Shown in pieces: positions 1 to 6,487 of a stretch of DNA of 6,487 nt. A program made the translations under genes and the position numbers. Source of the stretch: an uncultured Roseburia sp. (GTDB lineage: Bacteria > Bacillota > Clostridia > Lachnospirales > Lachnospiraceae); the NCBI GenBank assembly GCA_946055175.1, contig CAMGET010000075.1, forward strand, positions 1 through 6,487. The letters are read 5' to 3'. The notes beneath the pieces were generated by a model, which ran no database searches, had not been told where the DNA came from, and was given only the letters and a program-made list of their open reading frames with translations. Within the stretch, counting starts at the first letter, position 1; each line of letters begins with the position of its first letter.

Positions 1-18
1 CTTTCTCCATTTCGTTTG

Positions 19-1767
19 CTACATCTCACAAAACCGTTCTATGTTCTTTTCAATTAAAGCAAGACTGGATTCCCAGAATTCTTTCTTTGTCAAATCAATT
101 CCCACCATCAATCCTGCCTCTTCAATGGTGCAGGTTGGGGTCGCGCTTAACATTGCTTTATACTTCGGCACAAAGCTCTGTCCCTCTTCTAAGAACTTGC
201 TGTAAAGCCCCAGTGCAAATAAATTACCAAATGCATATGGGAAATTATAAAAGCTTAATCCTGAACTGTAATAATGTCCTTTGCAGGCCCACATATATGG
301 ATGCATACAATTTTTATCCAAACCATCACCATAGGCTTCCTTCTGTGCATTTAACATAAGCTCTTTCAAGTCGGTAGCCATCAAAAATTTATTCTGGCTC
401 TGTTCAAATACTGCTGTTTCAAACAGGTATCTCGAATAGATATCCACAATACACTGTGTCTGCTCTTTTAAATCATTTTCCAACAGATTCAATAATTCCT
501 CGCCGCTTGCCTGTGCAATTGCATGCTGTCCCAAATGGGTCTCGTTAAAGGTTGACGCTGTTTCCGCTACCGGCATTGGATAATCCTGATTTAGAATACG
601 CTGGTTTTCAATCTGACGATTGTGATAAGCATGACCAAGCTCGTGAGCAAGAGTTCCGATAGAACCAAAATAGCCGTCAAAGTTGGTCAAAATACGGCTC
701 TGCTTTAAGCAGGAAACTCCTGCACAGAACGCTCCGCCTTCTTTTCCTTTTCTCGGATAAAAATCAATCCATTCGTTATCAAAGGCTTCTGCCATCATAT
801 CTGCCAGATCCTGTGAAAAATCAGAGAAGCAGTTTACCAGATAATCCTTTGCTTCTTCTATCGTATAGGTTTTATCTGCTTTTCCTAAAGGTGCAAATAA
901 ATCGTACCACGGCAATCCATTGCTATGACCTAACATCTCACCTTTTTTACGGAGATATTTCCGGAATTTTGGCAAATATTCCTTAATTGCTTCCATCATG
1001 GCATCTAAGGTCTCTCGTTTCATTCTGGCATCCATCAGTGTCATTGCAAGAGGAGACTCGTAACCACGTTTTTCTGAAAGCATGGTCACCTGATTTTTAA
1101 TATTATTCAATGCAAATGCAAGTGAATCTTCAATTTTTTCATAAGCTGCAAGTTCTGATTCATAAGCCGCCTTTCTTACTGCAGCATCAGGACTGTTTGC
1201 AAGATTACGCACTTCCGTTAAAGTAATCTGCTTTCCATCATAATCTACCTTTACTGTAGAGGTCAGATAGGACTGCAGTTGTCCCCATGCAGAACCTCCC
1301 GTCATGTCCATTGCCGAAATCATTGCTTCGACCTCATCACTGAACAGGTATTTTTCCTTCTGCTTATTACGCATAATCATAGAACGATACTCTGCCACAA
1401 TTTTATTTTCTTTCGCAAGTGTATCTACATCCTGAATCTTGGCAATAAACTTCTCTGCAGCAAGCTCACTTTCCATTCCGCTATTATAAATACGAATCAA
1501 ACGATTCATCTGTGCCATCAAATCGCCATTTTCTGTTTCGACTGACTGACGAAGAGAAAGGTAAGTACTAAGCTTGCCCACTAATTCGGCAAGTTCTTCT
1601 TGTTTTAATAACAGCACCTCAGCCACTTCTTCCGGTTTCCGGTTCTTAACTTCTTCAAAAAGTGCTGTAAACTCCTTAATTGTTTCCTCATACTTCTTCA
1701 TATCCGCCTCATAAGCCGGATCATCCAGTCCTTTATAGAGTACCTCTAAGTTCCATTCTGTTTTCAT
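19..1767 (-). CDS. pepF: Oligoendopeptidase F, M3B family zinc metallopeptidase
   Basis: Cytoplasmic zinc peptidase that hydrolyses short to medium oligopeptides, here probably those imported by the neighbouring Opp transporter. The 582-residue length is close to the roughly 600 usual for PepF, and there is no signal peptide or membrane segment. The helical N-terminal part (about 1-200) matches the PepF N-lobe and the rest is the M3 catalytic domain. The zinc site is HELGH at residues 375-379, with Glu376 catalytic and the third ligand probably Glu402 in VAETASTFNE. The C-terminal substrate-site block, around HPYMWACKGHYY (489-500) and FYNFPYAFGN (507-516), is present. The ATG lies 1 nt after the stop of the 224-residue gene upstream, with a Shine-Dalgarno site inside that gene, so the two are co-transcribed and probably coupled in translation. 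The stop is TAG. The frame is intact and all expected catalytic residues are there. Confidence 0.97.
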   Translation of the reverse strand: MKTEWNLEVLYKGLDDPAYEADMKKYEETIKEFTALFEEVKNRKPEEVAEVLLLKQEELAELVGKLSTYLSLRQSVETENGDLMAQMNRLIRIYNSGMESELAAEKFIAKIQDVDTLAKENKIVAEYRSMIMRNKQKEKYLFSDEVEAMISAMDMTGGSAWGQLQSYLTSTVKVDYDGKQITLTEVRNLANSPDAAVRKAAYESELAAYEKIEDSLAFALNNIKNQVTMLSEKRGYESPLAMTLMDARMKRETLDAMMEAIKEYLPKFRKYLRKKGEMLGHSNGLPWYDLFAPLGKADKTYTIEEAKDYLVNCFSDFSQDLADMMAEAFDNEWIDFYPRKGKEGGAFCAGVSCLKQSRILTNFDGYFGSIGTLAHELGHAYHNRQIENQRILNQDYPMPVAETASTFNETHLGQHAIAQASGEELLNLLENDLKEQTQCIVDIYSRYLFETAVFEQSQNKFLMATDLKELMLNAQKEAYGDGLDKNCMHPYMWACKGHYYSSGLSFYNFPYAFGNLFALGLYSKFLEEGQSFVPKYKAMLSATPTCTIEEAGLMVGIDLTKKEFWESSLALIEKNIERFCEM

Positions 1768-1768
1768 T

Positions 1769-2443
1769 TCACATATCCTCTCTTTGTTCTAATTTCTCCT
1801 TTATCCAGTCTGTGACACGCTCTTTCACGCCACAATCTTCCAGTTCTCTTTCAAATCCATCCCAGAATTGCTCCCGGTAAAATCGCATTATCATTTCATT
1901 TCTCTGATGGTTTTCAATCTCTGCCAGATCACTTCGGTTTCCATATTTGCAAAAGCATGCCAAAGCACAAAAGTCCGGTGCCTCCCACTCAAGCGTTTCT
2001 TCTACTACATGAAGCAGATTTTCCAATTCACTCTGAAGCATCAGACGGTCACTTCCATCATACTCCTGGGCAGTTTTTTTTATGTAAGCATAGGTAGATG
2101 CAAAGTCAAGATCATCTCGTCGAATGGTGCATTCATGGTAAATGCCTTGAAGCAGTACCACAAGCTGCTTTAACTGACTGCACACCTCGTTTGCTTCCTT
2201 CTTTGCGATATCAGGAAGCAAGGTATCTATCAACAGCCTGCACTCCGCCATCTGCTGTTTTGAACATACATAGCAATCCTTTTGCAGGCATGCATCAATC
2301 AGGAGTTCCTGAAAGACCTCCAAGTACTCTTTTGTAGCTTTCTTATCCATTCCAAAAGCTGCAAGCTCCTTAGAAATCTCTTTTGCCTCCCGTCGAATCT
2401 CTTTTTCTCTTTTCTTCTCTATGCTCTGGTTAAATAATCCCAT
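1769..2443 (-). CDS. Cysteine-rich helical cytoplasmic protein of unknown function
   Basis: I do not recognise this 224-residue protein. It has no signal peptide or membrane segment and appears almost wholly alpha-helical. A highly charged N-terminal helix (about 8-27, rich in Lys, Arg and Glu) is followed by amphipathic helices. It has ten cysteines (52, 57, 60, 68, 88, 105, 159, 163, 165, 204), many for a cytosolic protein of this size, including a CxxC at 57-60 and CxxxCxC at 159-165. These could bind metal or be redox-active, but nothing else points to a known domain. The ATG start has a strong Shine-Dalgarno site 6 nt upstream and its own promoter. The gene ends 1 nt before pepF, so it is the first gene of a two-gene operon with the peptidase, which suggests but does not prove a shared task. 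The reading frame is certain; the function is open. Confidence 0.87.
   Translation of the reverse strand: MGLFNQSIEKKREKEIRREAKEISKELAAFGMDKKATKEYLEVFQELLIDACLQKDCYVCSKQQMAECRLLIDTLLPDIAKKEANEVCSQLKQLVVLLQGIYHECTIRRDDLDFASTYAYIKKTAQEYDGSDRLMLQSELENLLHVVEETLEWEAPDFCALACFCKYGNRSDLAEIENHQRNEMIMRFYREQFWDGFERELEDCGVKERVTDWIKEKLEQREDM
1777..1783 (-). promoter_or_regulatory. Ribosome binding site of pepF
   Basis: AGAGAGG on the minus strand, 9 nt before the pepF ATG. It lies within the last codons of the upstream gene, whose TGA is 1 nt from the ATG, an arrangement that favours translational coupling. It supports the ATG at 1767 as the start. Confidence 0.75.
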
Positions 2444-2449
2444 GATTTA

Positions 2450-2456
2450 CTCCCCT
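2450..2456 (-). promoter_or_regulatory. Ribosome binding site of the 224-residue gene
   Basis: AGGGGAG on the minus strand, 6 nt before the ATG at 2443. It is a strong match to the anti-Shine-Dalgarno sequence and fixes this start; no better upstream start is in frame. Confidence 0.8.
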
Positions 2457-2477
2457 GAATCTGAGAACTTCCCTTAC

Positions 2478-2507
2478 AGTATAGCATATTCTTCCAGCAA
2501 TGTGCAA
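2478..2507 (-). promoter_or_regulatory. Sigma-A type promoter with extended -10 for the pepF operon
   Basis: On the minus strand the -10 is TATACT (2478-2483), preceded by TG one base away (2485-2486), giving an extended -10. The best -35 candidate is TTGCAC (2502-2507) at an 18-nt spacing; it matches only the TTG half of the consensus, so the extended -10 probably carries the activity. Transcription should start near 2470-2472, leaving a leader of roughly 27 nt with the AGGGGAG site in it. The -35 shares two bases with the U-tract of the upstream terminator. I see no clear operator in the short leader. Confidence 0.7.
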
Positions 2508-2558
2508 AAAAAGAAGCCACTGCTTCACGGAATTTTCATTCTTAAAAGCAGCAGCCTC
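2506..2558 (-). terminator. Intrinsic terminator of the opp operon
   Basis: Begins 12 nt after the TAA of the 423-residue gene. The two arms, 2546-2558 and 2513-2525, pair over 13 positions without a bulge, three of them G-U, and are followed directly by seven T residues (2506-2512). The 20-nt loop holds a small nested stem, GAAT and ATTC around a GAAA tetraloop (2530-2541). A shorter competing hairpin, GAAGC-AGTG-GCTTC (2513-2526), uses the same 3' arm before the same U-tract, so either fold should terminate. With the adjoining promoter, this accounts for most of the 127-nt gap between the two units. Confidence 0.82.
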
Positions 2559-2570
2559 ATTTTAAACTTT

Positions 2571-3842
2571 TTATTTTCCTACATAAGCTTTCTTGTAAGT
2601 AATACCGGATTCGTCAAACAAATCCGTCAAAACAAGAGAAGCATCATTGTATTTTATGGTATTGTCTTCGCAATAAATGATATAAACTCCGGATGCCGTA
2701 AGCTCCTTTACTGCTTCCTCAGAAAAATCGTCTGTTACATAAACCGGTGCTGCCTTAAGCAAAAGCTCTGCGCACCCCAGTTGCTCTGAATAGGCATAAA
2801 GATTATCTGTAGCCGTTTTCGCAATGCCATCGTTCACATCGATGTAGGATGTACGAATCGTTCCATCCTCCATTACATAGTAATGTTCTTCATCCTGATT
2901 ATTCATCATATAATCACGTAGATAAACAATACTGCGAGTTCCGCTATACTGCATGACTGCTGCCGGATAGATGGTCTGCCCCATTCTGTCATAGATGTTA
3001 AAAGAAAACGATTCCTCCATCTTTCCTAAGTTTCTTGAAAATCCATCGTAACTTGAAATCGTACCTGCTGTATATCCATTTTCAATCAGGGTATCTGCCA
3101 GGTAATCAGTGACAAAAGCATTCTTCATCCAGAAGAAATCAATATACTGTGTGATATAATGTTCTTCTGCAAATGCTAAATACTCCTTGGAGACTTCCAA
3201 CATAATTTTATTATCATCCAAAAGCTTTATATCTATCATTTGAGGATTGTTAGCATAATCTGATATCATTGCATATTCTGCAGCAAGTTCCTCGTTAAGA
3301 AGCGGGTCATAATTGACAAGCATCGTATCGTCTTCACAGTAAAAAATCTCTTCATACTGGTCATATACCGGCCCCAGATAAAGGCGGCGATCACCATTCC
3401 TTTGAATGATTGAAAAAGCCTGATATAATGCATCATCCACTACAATTTCTTCGTTTGGATGCTGATTAATGTAACAAATATTCGTTACATCATCAAAGGT
3501 TTCCTTATTGTGAAATAATTTATAAGCCAACTCACAGGCATCTGTATAAATAATTTTTAAAGCCTTATTCTCAACGGTTGCATCACGTCCGCTAATGCCA
3601 AGATGGTACATCAGCACAAACTCATTTCCGCAGTTTACTCCTGCAGCCGCGTCGGCTTCTATCTCCTGCCATCCCGGTTCCGTAGTAAATAAGGAGTTTA
3701 TACCATAGGCAAATGCTGTTGCTGCTATGACTACAAATAGGATGAAGAAAAGAATTCTCCATCCTATGTGCTTCTCTGATAACTCAAATTTTTCTACGGG
3801 TTTCGGCTGGCTTGTTGTTCTCTCCTTCGCCATTCTACCCAT
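2571..3842 (-). CDS. Membrane-anchored divergent ApbE-like protein in the opp operon
   Basis: A 423-residue protein with a basic N-terminus, one membrane helix (about 28-50) and a large soluble part that should lie outside the membrane (type II anchor; no lipobox). By eye the soluble part follows the order of ApbE, the FAD:protein FMN transferase. A TNICYINQHP block (120-129) resembles the ApbE 'S-x-I-x-x-x-N' region. IDFFWMKNAFVTDYLADTLIENG (about 234-256) resembles the 'K-G-Y-x-x-D' helix. DGTIRTSYIDVNDG (326-339) aligns without gaps to 'DGKxYHHIIDPxTG', and AELLLK (358-363) aligns to the metal-site 'ADALxT'. Several active-site positions differ (HH to TS, DP to DV, AD to AE, T to K), so it is probably not a working flavin transferase. 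The ATG is 1 nt after the oppF stop, with only a weak GGTGA upstream, implying translational coupling; an in-frame ATG three codons later is less likely. The gene call is firm, the family assignment moderate. Confidence 0.85.
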   Translation of the reverse strand: MGRMAKERTTSQPKPVEKFELSEKHIGWRILFFILFVVIAATAFAYGINSLFTTEPGWQEIEADAAAGVNCGNEFVLMYHLGISGRDATVENKALKIIYTDACELAYKLFHNKETFDDVTNICYINQHPNEEIVVDDALYQAFSIIQRNGDRRLYLGPVYDQYEEIFYCEDDTMLVNYDPLLNEELAAEYAMISDYANNPQMIDIKLLDDNKIMLEVSKEYLAFAEEHYITQYIDFFWMKNAFVTDYLADTLIENGYTAGTISSYDGFSRNLGKMEESFSFNIYDRMGQTIYPAAVMQYSGTRSIVYLRDYMMNNQDEEHYYVMEDGTIRTSYIDVNDGIAKTATDNLYAYSEQLGCAELLLKAAPVYVTDDFSEEAVKELTASGVYIIYCEDNTIKYNDASLVLTDLFDESGITYKKAYVGK

Positions 3843-3843
3843 A

Positions 3844-5166
3844 CTAAATCACCGCTAATACCAGTAAGATTGCAAACAGTACAATCACTGCTGCAATTGT
3901 AATAAATCCAATAATTGCACCCTTCTTACATGCTTTTGCATTACGTTTGTGATTAAAATGCCTAAATACAAGAGCAGCAATCACACCAAGTATCGGTAAG
4001 AAGAAGGATAGCACTGCATACCACTTGCTTCCGGTATCATGAATCGGTGTAATTAAAAACTCCTCTTCTGCCCGTAAAATAGCTTCTTCTTCCGCTGCTT
4101 CATTTGCTTTTAAGGCTTCCTGACCTTCTTTTGTTGTTGGATCCGCAATTGTAATGGTCTTAAGTGGAACGTTCTTTTCACGAACTGCTTTGTATTCTTC
4201 GATTTCTTTCTTATTACCAAATACTAAATGGTTATGTCCGATATCTACTAATTTCGGTTTGTCTTCACTATAGTCATGAATACTTGGATCGTAGGTAAAC
4301 AATATCTTATTCTTCTCCAGCTTCGGATCCGGAATCGGAATTGCTGAAATCAGTGAATGGGTATATGGATGCAATGGGAAATTGAATAGCTCTTCTGCAT
4401 CCGCAACTTCTACGATATCACCTTTATAGATAACACCGATACGATCGGAAATAAATCTTACAACAGAAAGATCATGTGCGATAAAAAGGTACGTCAGATT
4501 CTTCTCTTCCTGGAACTTCTTCATCAAGTTTAATACCTGTGCACGAATGGATACGTCCAAAGCGGAAATCGGTTCATCCGCTACAACTAATTCGGGTTCC
4601 ATTACCATGGCACGGGCAATACCGATACGCTGACGCTGTCCACCGGAGAATTCGTGTGGGTAACGGGTCAGATGCTCCGGAAGCAGACCTACCTGTTCAA
4701 TCATATTCTCAACTTTACGTGCACGGTCAGCTTCGTTTTCATATAAATGGAAATTGTACAAACCTTCTGAAACGATATAATCAACGGTTGCACGTTCATT
4801 TAAGGAAGCTGCAGGATCCTGGAATACCATCTGGATATTACGGATTACTTCACGGTCTAATGCACGGGAGATTTTTCCTGAAATCGGAACGCCCTTGTAC
4901 AAAATCTGACCTGCAGCCAGCTGATTTACACGGATAACAGCTCGTCCGATGGTAGTTTTACCGGAACCGGATTCACCAACAAGTGAAAATGTCTCTCCTT
5001 TGTAAATGTCAAAGGAAGCATTCTTAACTGCTCTTACCGCATCTTCGCCTTTTCCGAATGTAATGTCTACATTTTTCAAAGACAATAATATTTCTTTACC
5101 ATTTTCATCTAAAGGACCATGCTCCGGGAAAAGGGATGTATGTCCTTTTTTTGTCATATTGCTCAC
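3844..5166 (-). CDS. oppF: Oligopeptide ABC transporter ATP-binding protein OppF with C-terminal membrane hairpin
   Basis: One of the two cytoplasmic ATPase subunits driving oligopeptide import, normally paired with OppD under the OppBC permeases. The nucleotide-binding domain is complete: Walker [10 protein letters not shown] (64-72), Q-loop MVFQDP with Gln116, signature FSGGQRQ (173-179), Walker B ELVVADEP (192-199) and switch His231. The oligopeptide-transporter C-terminal motif [16 protein letters not shown] (266-281) follows, then the [16 protein letters not shown] segment (310-325) of the OppF type that lacks cysteines. At 440 residues it is roughly 100 longer than usual. The excess is a charged Glu/Ala-rich linker (about 330-380) and two hydrophobic segments (about 382-401 and 416-440). 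The start is GTG, chosen because AGGAGA lies 8 nt upstream; the ATG three codons later would be 17 nt from it. It starts 12 nt after oppD and ends 1 nt before the next gene. A dipeptide (Dpp/App) substrate range is possible. Confidence 0.95.
   Translation of the reverse strand: MSNMTKKGHTSLFPEHGPLDENGKEILLSLKNVDITFGKGEDAVRAVKNASFDIYKGETFSLVGESGSGKTTIGRAVIRVNQLAAGQILYKGVPISGKISRALDREVIRNIQMVFQDPAASLNERATVDYIVSEGLYNFHLYENEADRARKVENMIEQVGLLPEHLTRYPHEFSGGQRQRIGIARAMVMEPELVVADEPISALDVSIRAQVLNLMKKFQEEKNLTYLFIAHDLSVVRFISDRIGVIYKGDIVEVADAEELFNFPLHPYTHSLISAIPIPDPKLEKNKILFTYDPSIHDYSEDKPKLVDIGHNHLVFGNKKEIEEYKAVREKNVPLKTITIADPTTKEGQEALKANEAAEEEAILRAEEEFLITPIHDTGSKWYAVLSFFLPILGVIAALVFRHFNHKRNAKACKKGAIIGFITIAAVIVLFAILLVLAVI
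3847..4026 (-). other. C-terminal two-segment membrane domain of OppF
   Basis: Residues 381-440 of OppF. The first segment, [20 protein letters not shown] (382-401), is broken by Pro391 and Gly394. A strongly basic loop follows (402-415, six Arg/Lys and two His), then an uninterrupted hydrophobic run (416-440) to the C-terminus. The pattern resembles small Bacillota membrane domains of the kind 'SFxxPIxGxIxxxxF...GAxIGFI', but that is my recollection, not a search. ABC importer ATPases usually have no membrane segments of their own, so this is an acquired anchor or interaction module. Confidence 0.8.
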
Positions 5167-5174
5167 AGTTAAAA

Positions 5175-5180
5175 TCTCCT
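5175..5180 (-). promoter_or_regulatory. Ribosome binding site that selects the GTG start of oppF
   Basis: AGGAGA on the minus strand, 8 nt before the GTG at 5166 and 17 nt before the in-frame ATG at 5157. The spacing favours GTG. The site overlaps the TAG stop of oppD (5179-5181), so ribosomes finishing oppD end on it. Confidence 0.8.
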
Positions 5181-6487
5181 ATATATTAAATGCTTTTACT
5201 AACTTCTCGTGAATGTTCTCTATACCTTCCGGCTTTTCAATCTTTGGAGCCTTTGGATCTAACAGCCAAGTCTTGGCATAATGTGTATCAGTGATTTTAA
5301 ACATCGGAGGCTCTAACAATGTATCAATCTTTAAGCAGTATGGGTTACGCGGTGCAAATGCATCACCTACAATATTGTTGTAAAGTGATGGTGGAGTACC
5401 GGTAATGGAATACAGCTTGGTATTCTTCTGTGCCAGCTGTGGCAGAGAAGAAAGTAATGCCCAGGTATATGGATGACGAGGATCATAGAATACCTCTTCT
5501 ACCGTACCAAGTTCTACAACCTGTCCAGCATATAATACTGCTACACGATCAGCTACGTTTGCAACTACACCTAGGTCATGTGTAATAAATACGATGGTAT
5601 AGTTGAATTCTTTCTGTAAGTCTTTGATCAATTTTAAAATCTGTGCCTGAATGGTAACATCAAGCGCTGTCGTAGGCTCATCACAAATCAGAATCTTTGG
5701 CTGGCAGGAAAGTGCAATCGCAATTACGATACGCTGTCTCATACCACCAGAATACTGGAATGGATAGTCATCAAAACGTGCTTCCGGATTCGGAATACCT
5801 ACTTTATGCATTAAGTCTAACGCACGACGTCTTGCTTCCACTTCAGAGCAATCCTGATGTTTTAAAATAATGGATGTAATCTGCTTACCGATTGTAATAA
5901 TCGGGTTTAAGGAAGTCATTGGATCCTGGAATACTGTTGCAATTCTGCTTCCTCGAATCTGGCTCCAGTCCTTTGCATACTTAATCTTTGCAAGATTCAA
6001 AATACAGGTACCATGTAGCTGCTCCGGTGTTTCATCCAAATAACGAACACGGAAAGCAACGTCATCAAATACTGCGTTTCTTTCTTCCTCATTAGTAAGG
6101 TCAACGCCTATTCTCATAGCTTCTTTTAAAGCTTTTAATAAACCATTTAATAATTCTACACGTTTCTTAATGCCATATCTTCCGACAGATAAGTACACTT
6201 CTTTTGCCAGAATTTCATTTCGTGCTTTGGTCTCTATTGAGATTTCAGCCTGAATTTCCTTTGCATGCTTAGCTTTTAACTCAGCGAGCTTTGCTTCGTA
6301 TGCTTTTAAGTAAGCAGAATCAGCTGCAACTGCAGCTTTCTTTGCTTTTTCTTCTTTTTCTGCATGTGTTTCAATTGCTTTGATTTTAGCATCTAATTCC
6401 TCTAATTCCTTTGCAGCTTTTTTGATTTCTTCCTTCTGCGTCTTACTGTTTAGAGTAGTCTTATAGTTATAGACATCTGCTCTCTTT
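5179..6487 (-). CDS. oppD: Oligopeptide ABC transporter ATP-binding protein OppD, partial, with coiled-coil insertion
   Basis: ATPase partner of OppF. The frame stays open to the window edge, giving 435 complete codons; a GTG at 6196-6198 is internal and not the start. Numbering from the edge, residues 1-about 100 are Lys/Glu/Ala-rich insertion. The nucleotide-binding domain then resumes: Q-loop [11 protein letters not shown] with Gln187, signature YSGGMRQR (245-252), Walker B ILICDEP (265-271), D-loop TTALD (272-276) and switch His303. The family C-terminal motif [15 protein letters not shown] (337-351) follows. Walker A must lie beyond the edge. In ordinary OppD it is about 55 residues before the Q-loop Gln, but here 186 residues precede that Gln without it, so the insertion is at least about 130 residues. 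The C-terminal tail reads [11 protein letters not shown] and later KTWLLDP, where many relatives have four cysteines, so an iron-sulfur cluster is not expected. It ends 12 nt before oppF. DppD or AppD are alternative names. Confidence 0.95.
   Translation of the reverse strand, partial: KRADVYNYKTTLNSKTQKEEIKKAAKELEELDAKIKAIETHAEKEEKAKKAAVAADSAYLKAYEAKLAELKAKHAKEIQAEISIETKARNEILAKEVYLSVGRYGIKKRVELLNGLLKALKEAMRIGVDLTNEEERNAVFDDVAFRVRYLDETPEQLHGTCILNLAKIKYAKDWSQIRGSRIATVFQDPMTSLNPIITIGKQITSIILKHQDCSEVEARRRALDLMHKVGIPNPEARFDDYPFQYSGGMRQRIVIAIALSCQPKILICDEPTTALDVTIQAQILKLIKDLQKEFNYTIVFITHDLGVVANVADRVAVLYAGQVVELGTVEEVFYDPRHPYTWALLSSLPQLAQKNTKLYSITGTPPSLYNNIVGDAFAPRNPYCLKIDTLLEPPMFKITDTHYAKTWLLDPKAPKIEKPEGIENIHEKLVKAFNI
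6211..6438 (-). other. Predicted coiled-coil hairpin inserted in OppD
   Basis: Two long charged helices in the oppD frame. In the first, hydrophobic or Ala residues recur at 3/4 spacing from Ile (6424-6426): Ile, Ala, Leu, Leu, Ile, Ile, Ala. An Ala-rich break (about 6313-6336, AAVAADSA) leads to a second helix with Leu, Tyr, Leu, Leu, His, Ile, Ile at 3-4 spacing (6307 down to 6241). Lys, Glu and Ala make up most of the rest. This is the pattern of an antiparallel coiled-coil hairpin projecting from the ATPase between Walker A and the Q-loop. The helices and heptads are read directly from the sequence; the hairpin fold is inference. Confidence 0.7.

Noticed and set aside
1..10. ATG GAG AAA G on the minus strand just after pepF, possibly the start of a next gene
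   Set aside because: Only three codons are visible, and the nearest purine-rich stretch is weak and too far away. It cannot be judged without sequence to the left.
1868..2337. Two overlapping plus-strand open frames opposite the 224-residue gene
   Set aside because: They are antisense to a gene with a clear promoter, ribosome site and coupled neighbour. They show no recognisable domain or translation signal.
2421..2789. Plus-strand open frame of 122 codons across the intergenic region
   Set aside because: It runs antisense through the terminator and promoter and into the ends of two well-supported genes. Its composition is typical of chance antisense frames and no plus-strand ribosome site supports it.
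3831..3833. ATG at codon 4 as the start of the ApbE-like gene
   Set aside because: No Shine-Dalgarno site sits at a suitable distance before it, whereas the ATG at 3842 has GGTGA 6 nt upstream and a 1-nt coupling to the oppF stop.
4539..4937. Plus-strand open frame of 132 codons opposite oppF
   Set aside because: It lies wholly antisense to the conserved ATPase core, and its product (His/Arg/Leu-rich, no domain) looks like a codon shadow of the real gene.
6196..6198. GTG as the start of a short, 339-residue OppD
   Set aside because: The frame continues without a stop to the window edge, Walker A would be missing from a protein starting here, and no good Shine-Dalgarno site precedes this GTG. 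It is an internal Val codon after the coiled-coil insertion.
6250..6438. Recurring GCTTT/TTTGC words as a possible DNA repeat
   Set aside because: The words come from runs of Ala (GCA/GCT) and Lys (AAA/AAG) codons in the coiled-coil segment. They have no fixed period and are explained by the protein.

Overview
The window is a gene-dense, all-minus-strand piece of a low-to-moderate G+C genome. Strong purine-rich Shine-Dalgarno sites, 1-nt gene junctions, Lys/Glu-rich proteins and the gene content point to a Bacillota member of class Clostridia, most likely Lachnospiraceae. That placement is inference from protein style, not a database match.

In transcription order (high to low coordinates) there are two units. 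Unit 1 is the 3' part of an oligopeptide ABC transporter operon. It holds oppD (5' end beyond the window edge), oppF, and a membrane-anchored protein of 423 residues that I read as a degenerate member of the ApbE (FAD:protein FMN transferase) family. The junctions are 12 nt and 1 nt, and a long-stem intrinsic terminator closes the unit. The first two genes are the paired ATPases that power peptide import. The permeases and the peptide-binding protein are not in the window.

Unit 2 begins at a promoter with an extended -10 whose -35 overlaps the terminator U-tract. It reads through a cysteine-rich, helical, cytoplasmic protein of unknown function (224 residues) into pepF, an M3B oligoendopeptidase F. 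PepF would cut the oligopeptides that Opp brings in, so the two units form an import-and-digest module with separate promoters.

The core families are ordinary, but all three genes of unit 1 carry additions or losses. OppD has a long charged coiled-coil-like insertion between Walker A and the Q-loop, and it lacks all four C-terminal cysteines seen in many relatives. OppF has a C-terminal linker and a hydrophobic hairpin that should tie an ATPase subunit to the membrane. The third protein keeps an ApbE-like layout while its metal- and flavin-site residues appear replaced. Together they suggest a modified Opp ATPase assembly with an extracytoplasmic accessory protein. I see no RNA genes, CRISPR, insertion sequences or mobile element traces, and no non-coding gap above 127 nt.
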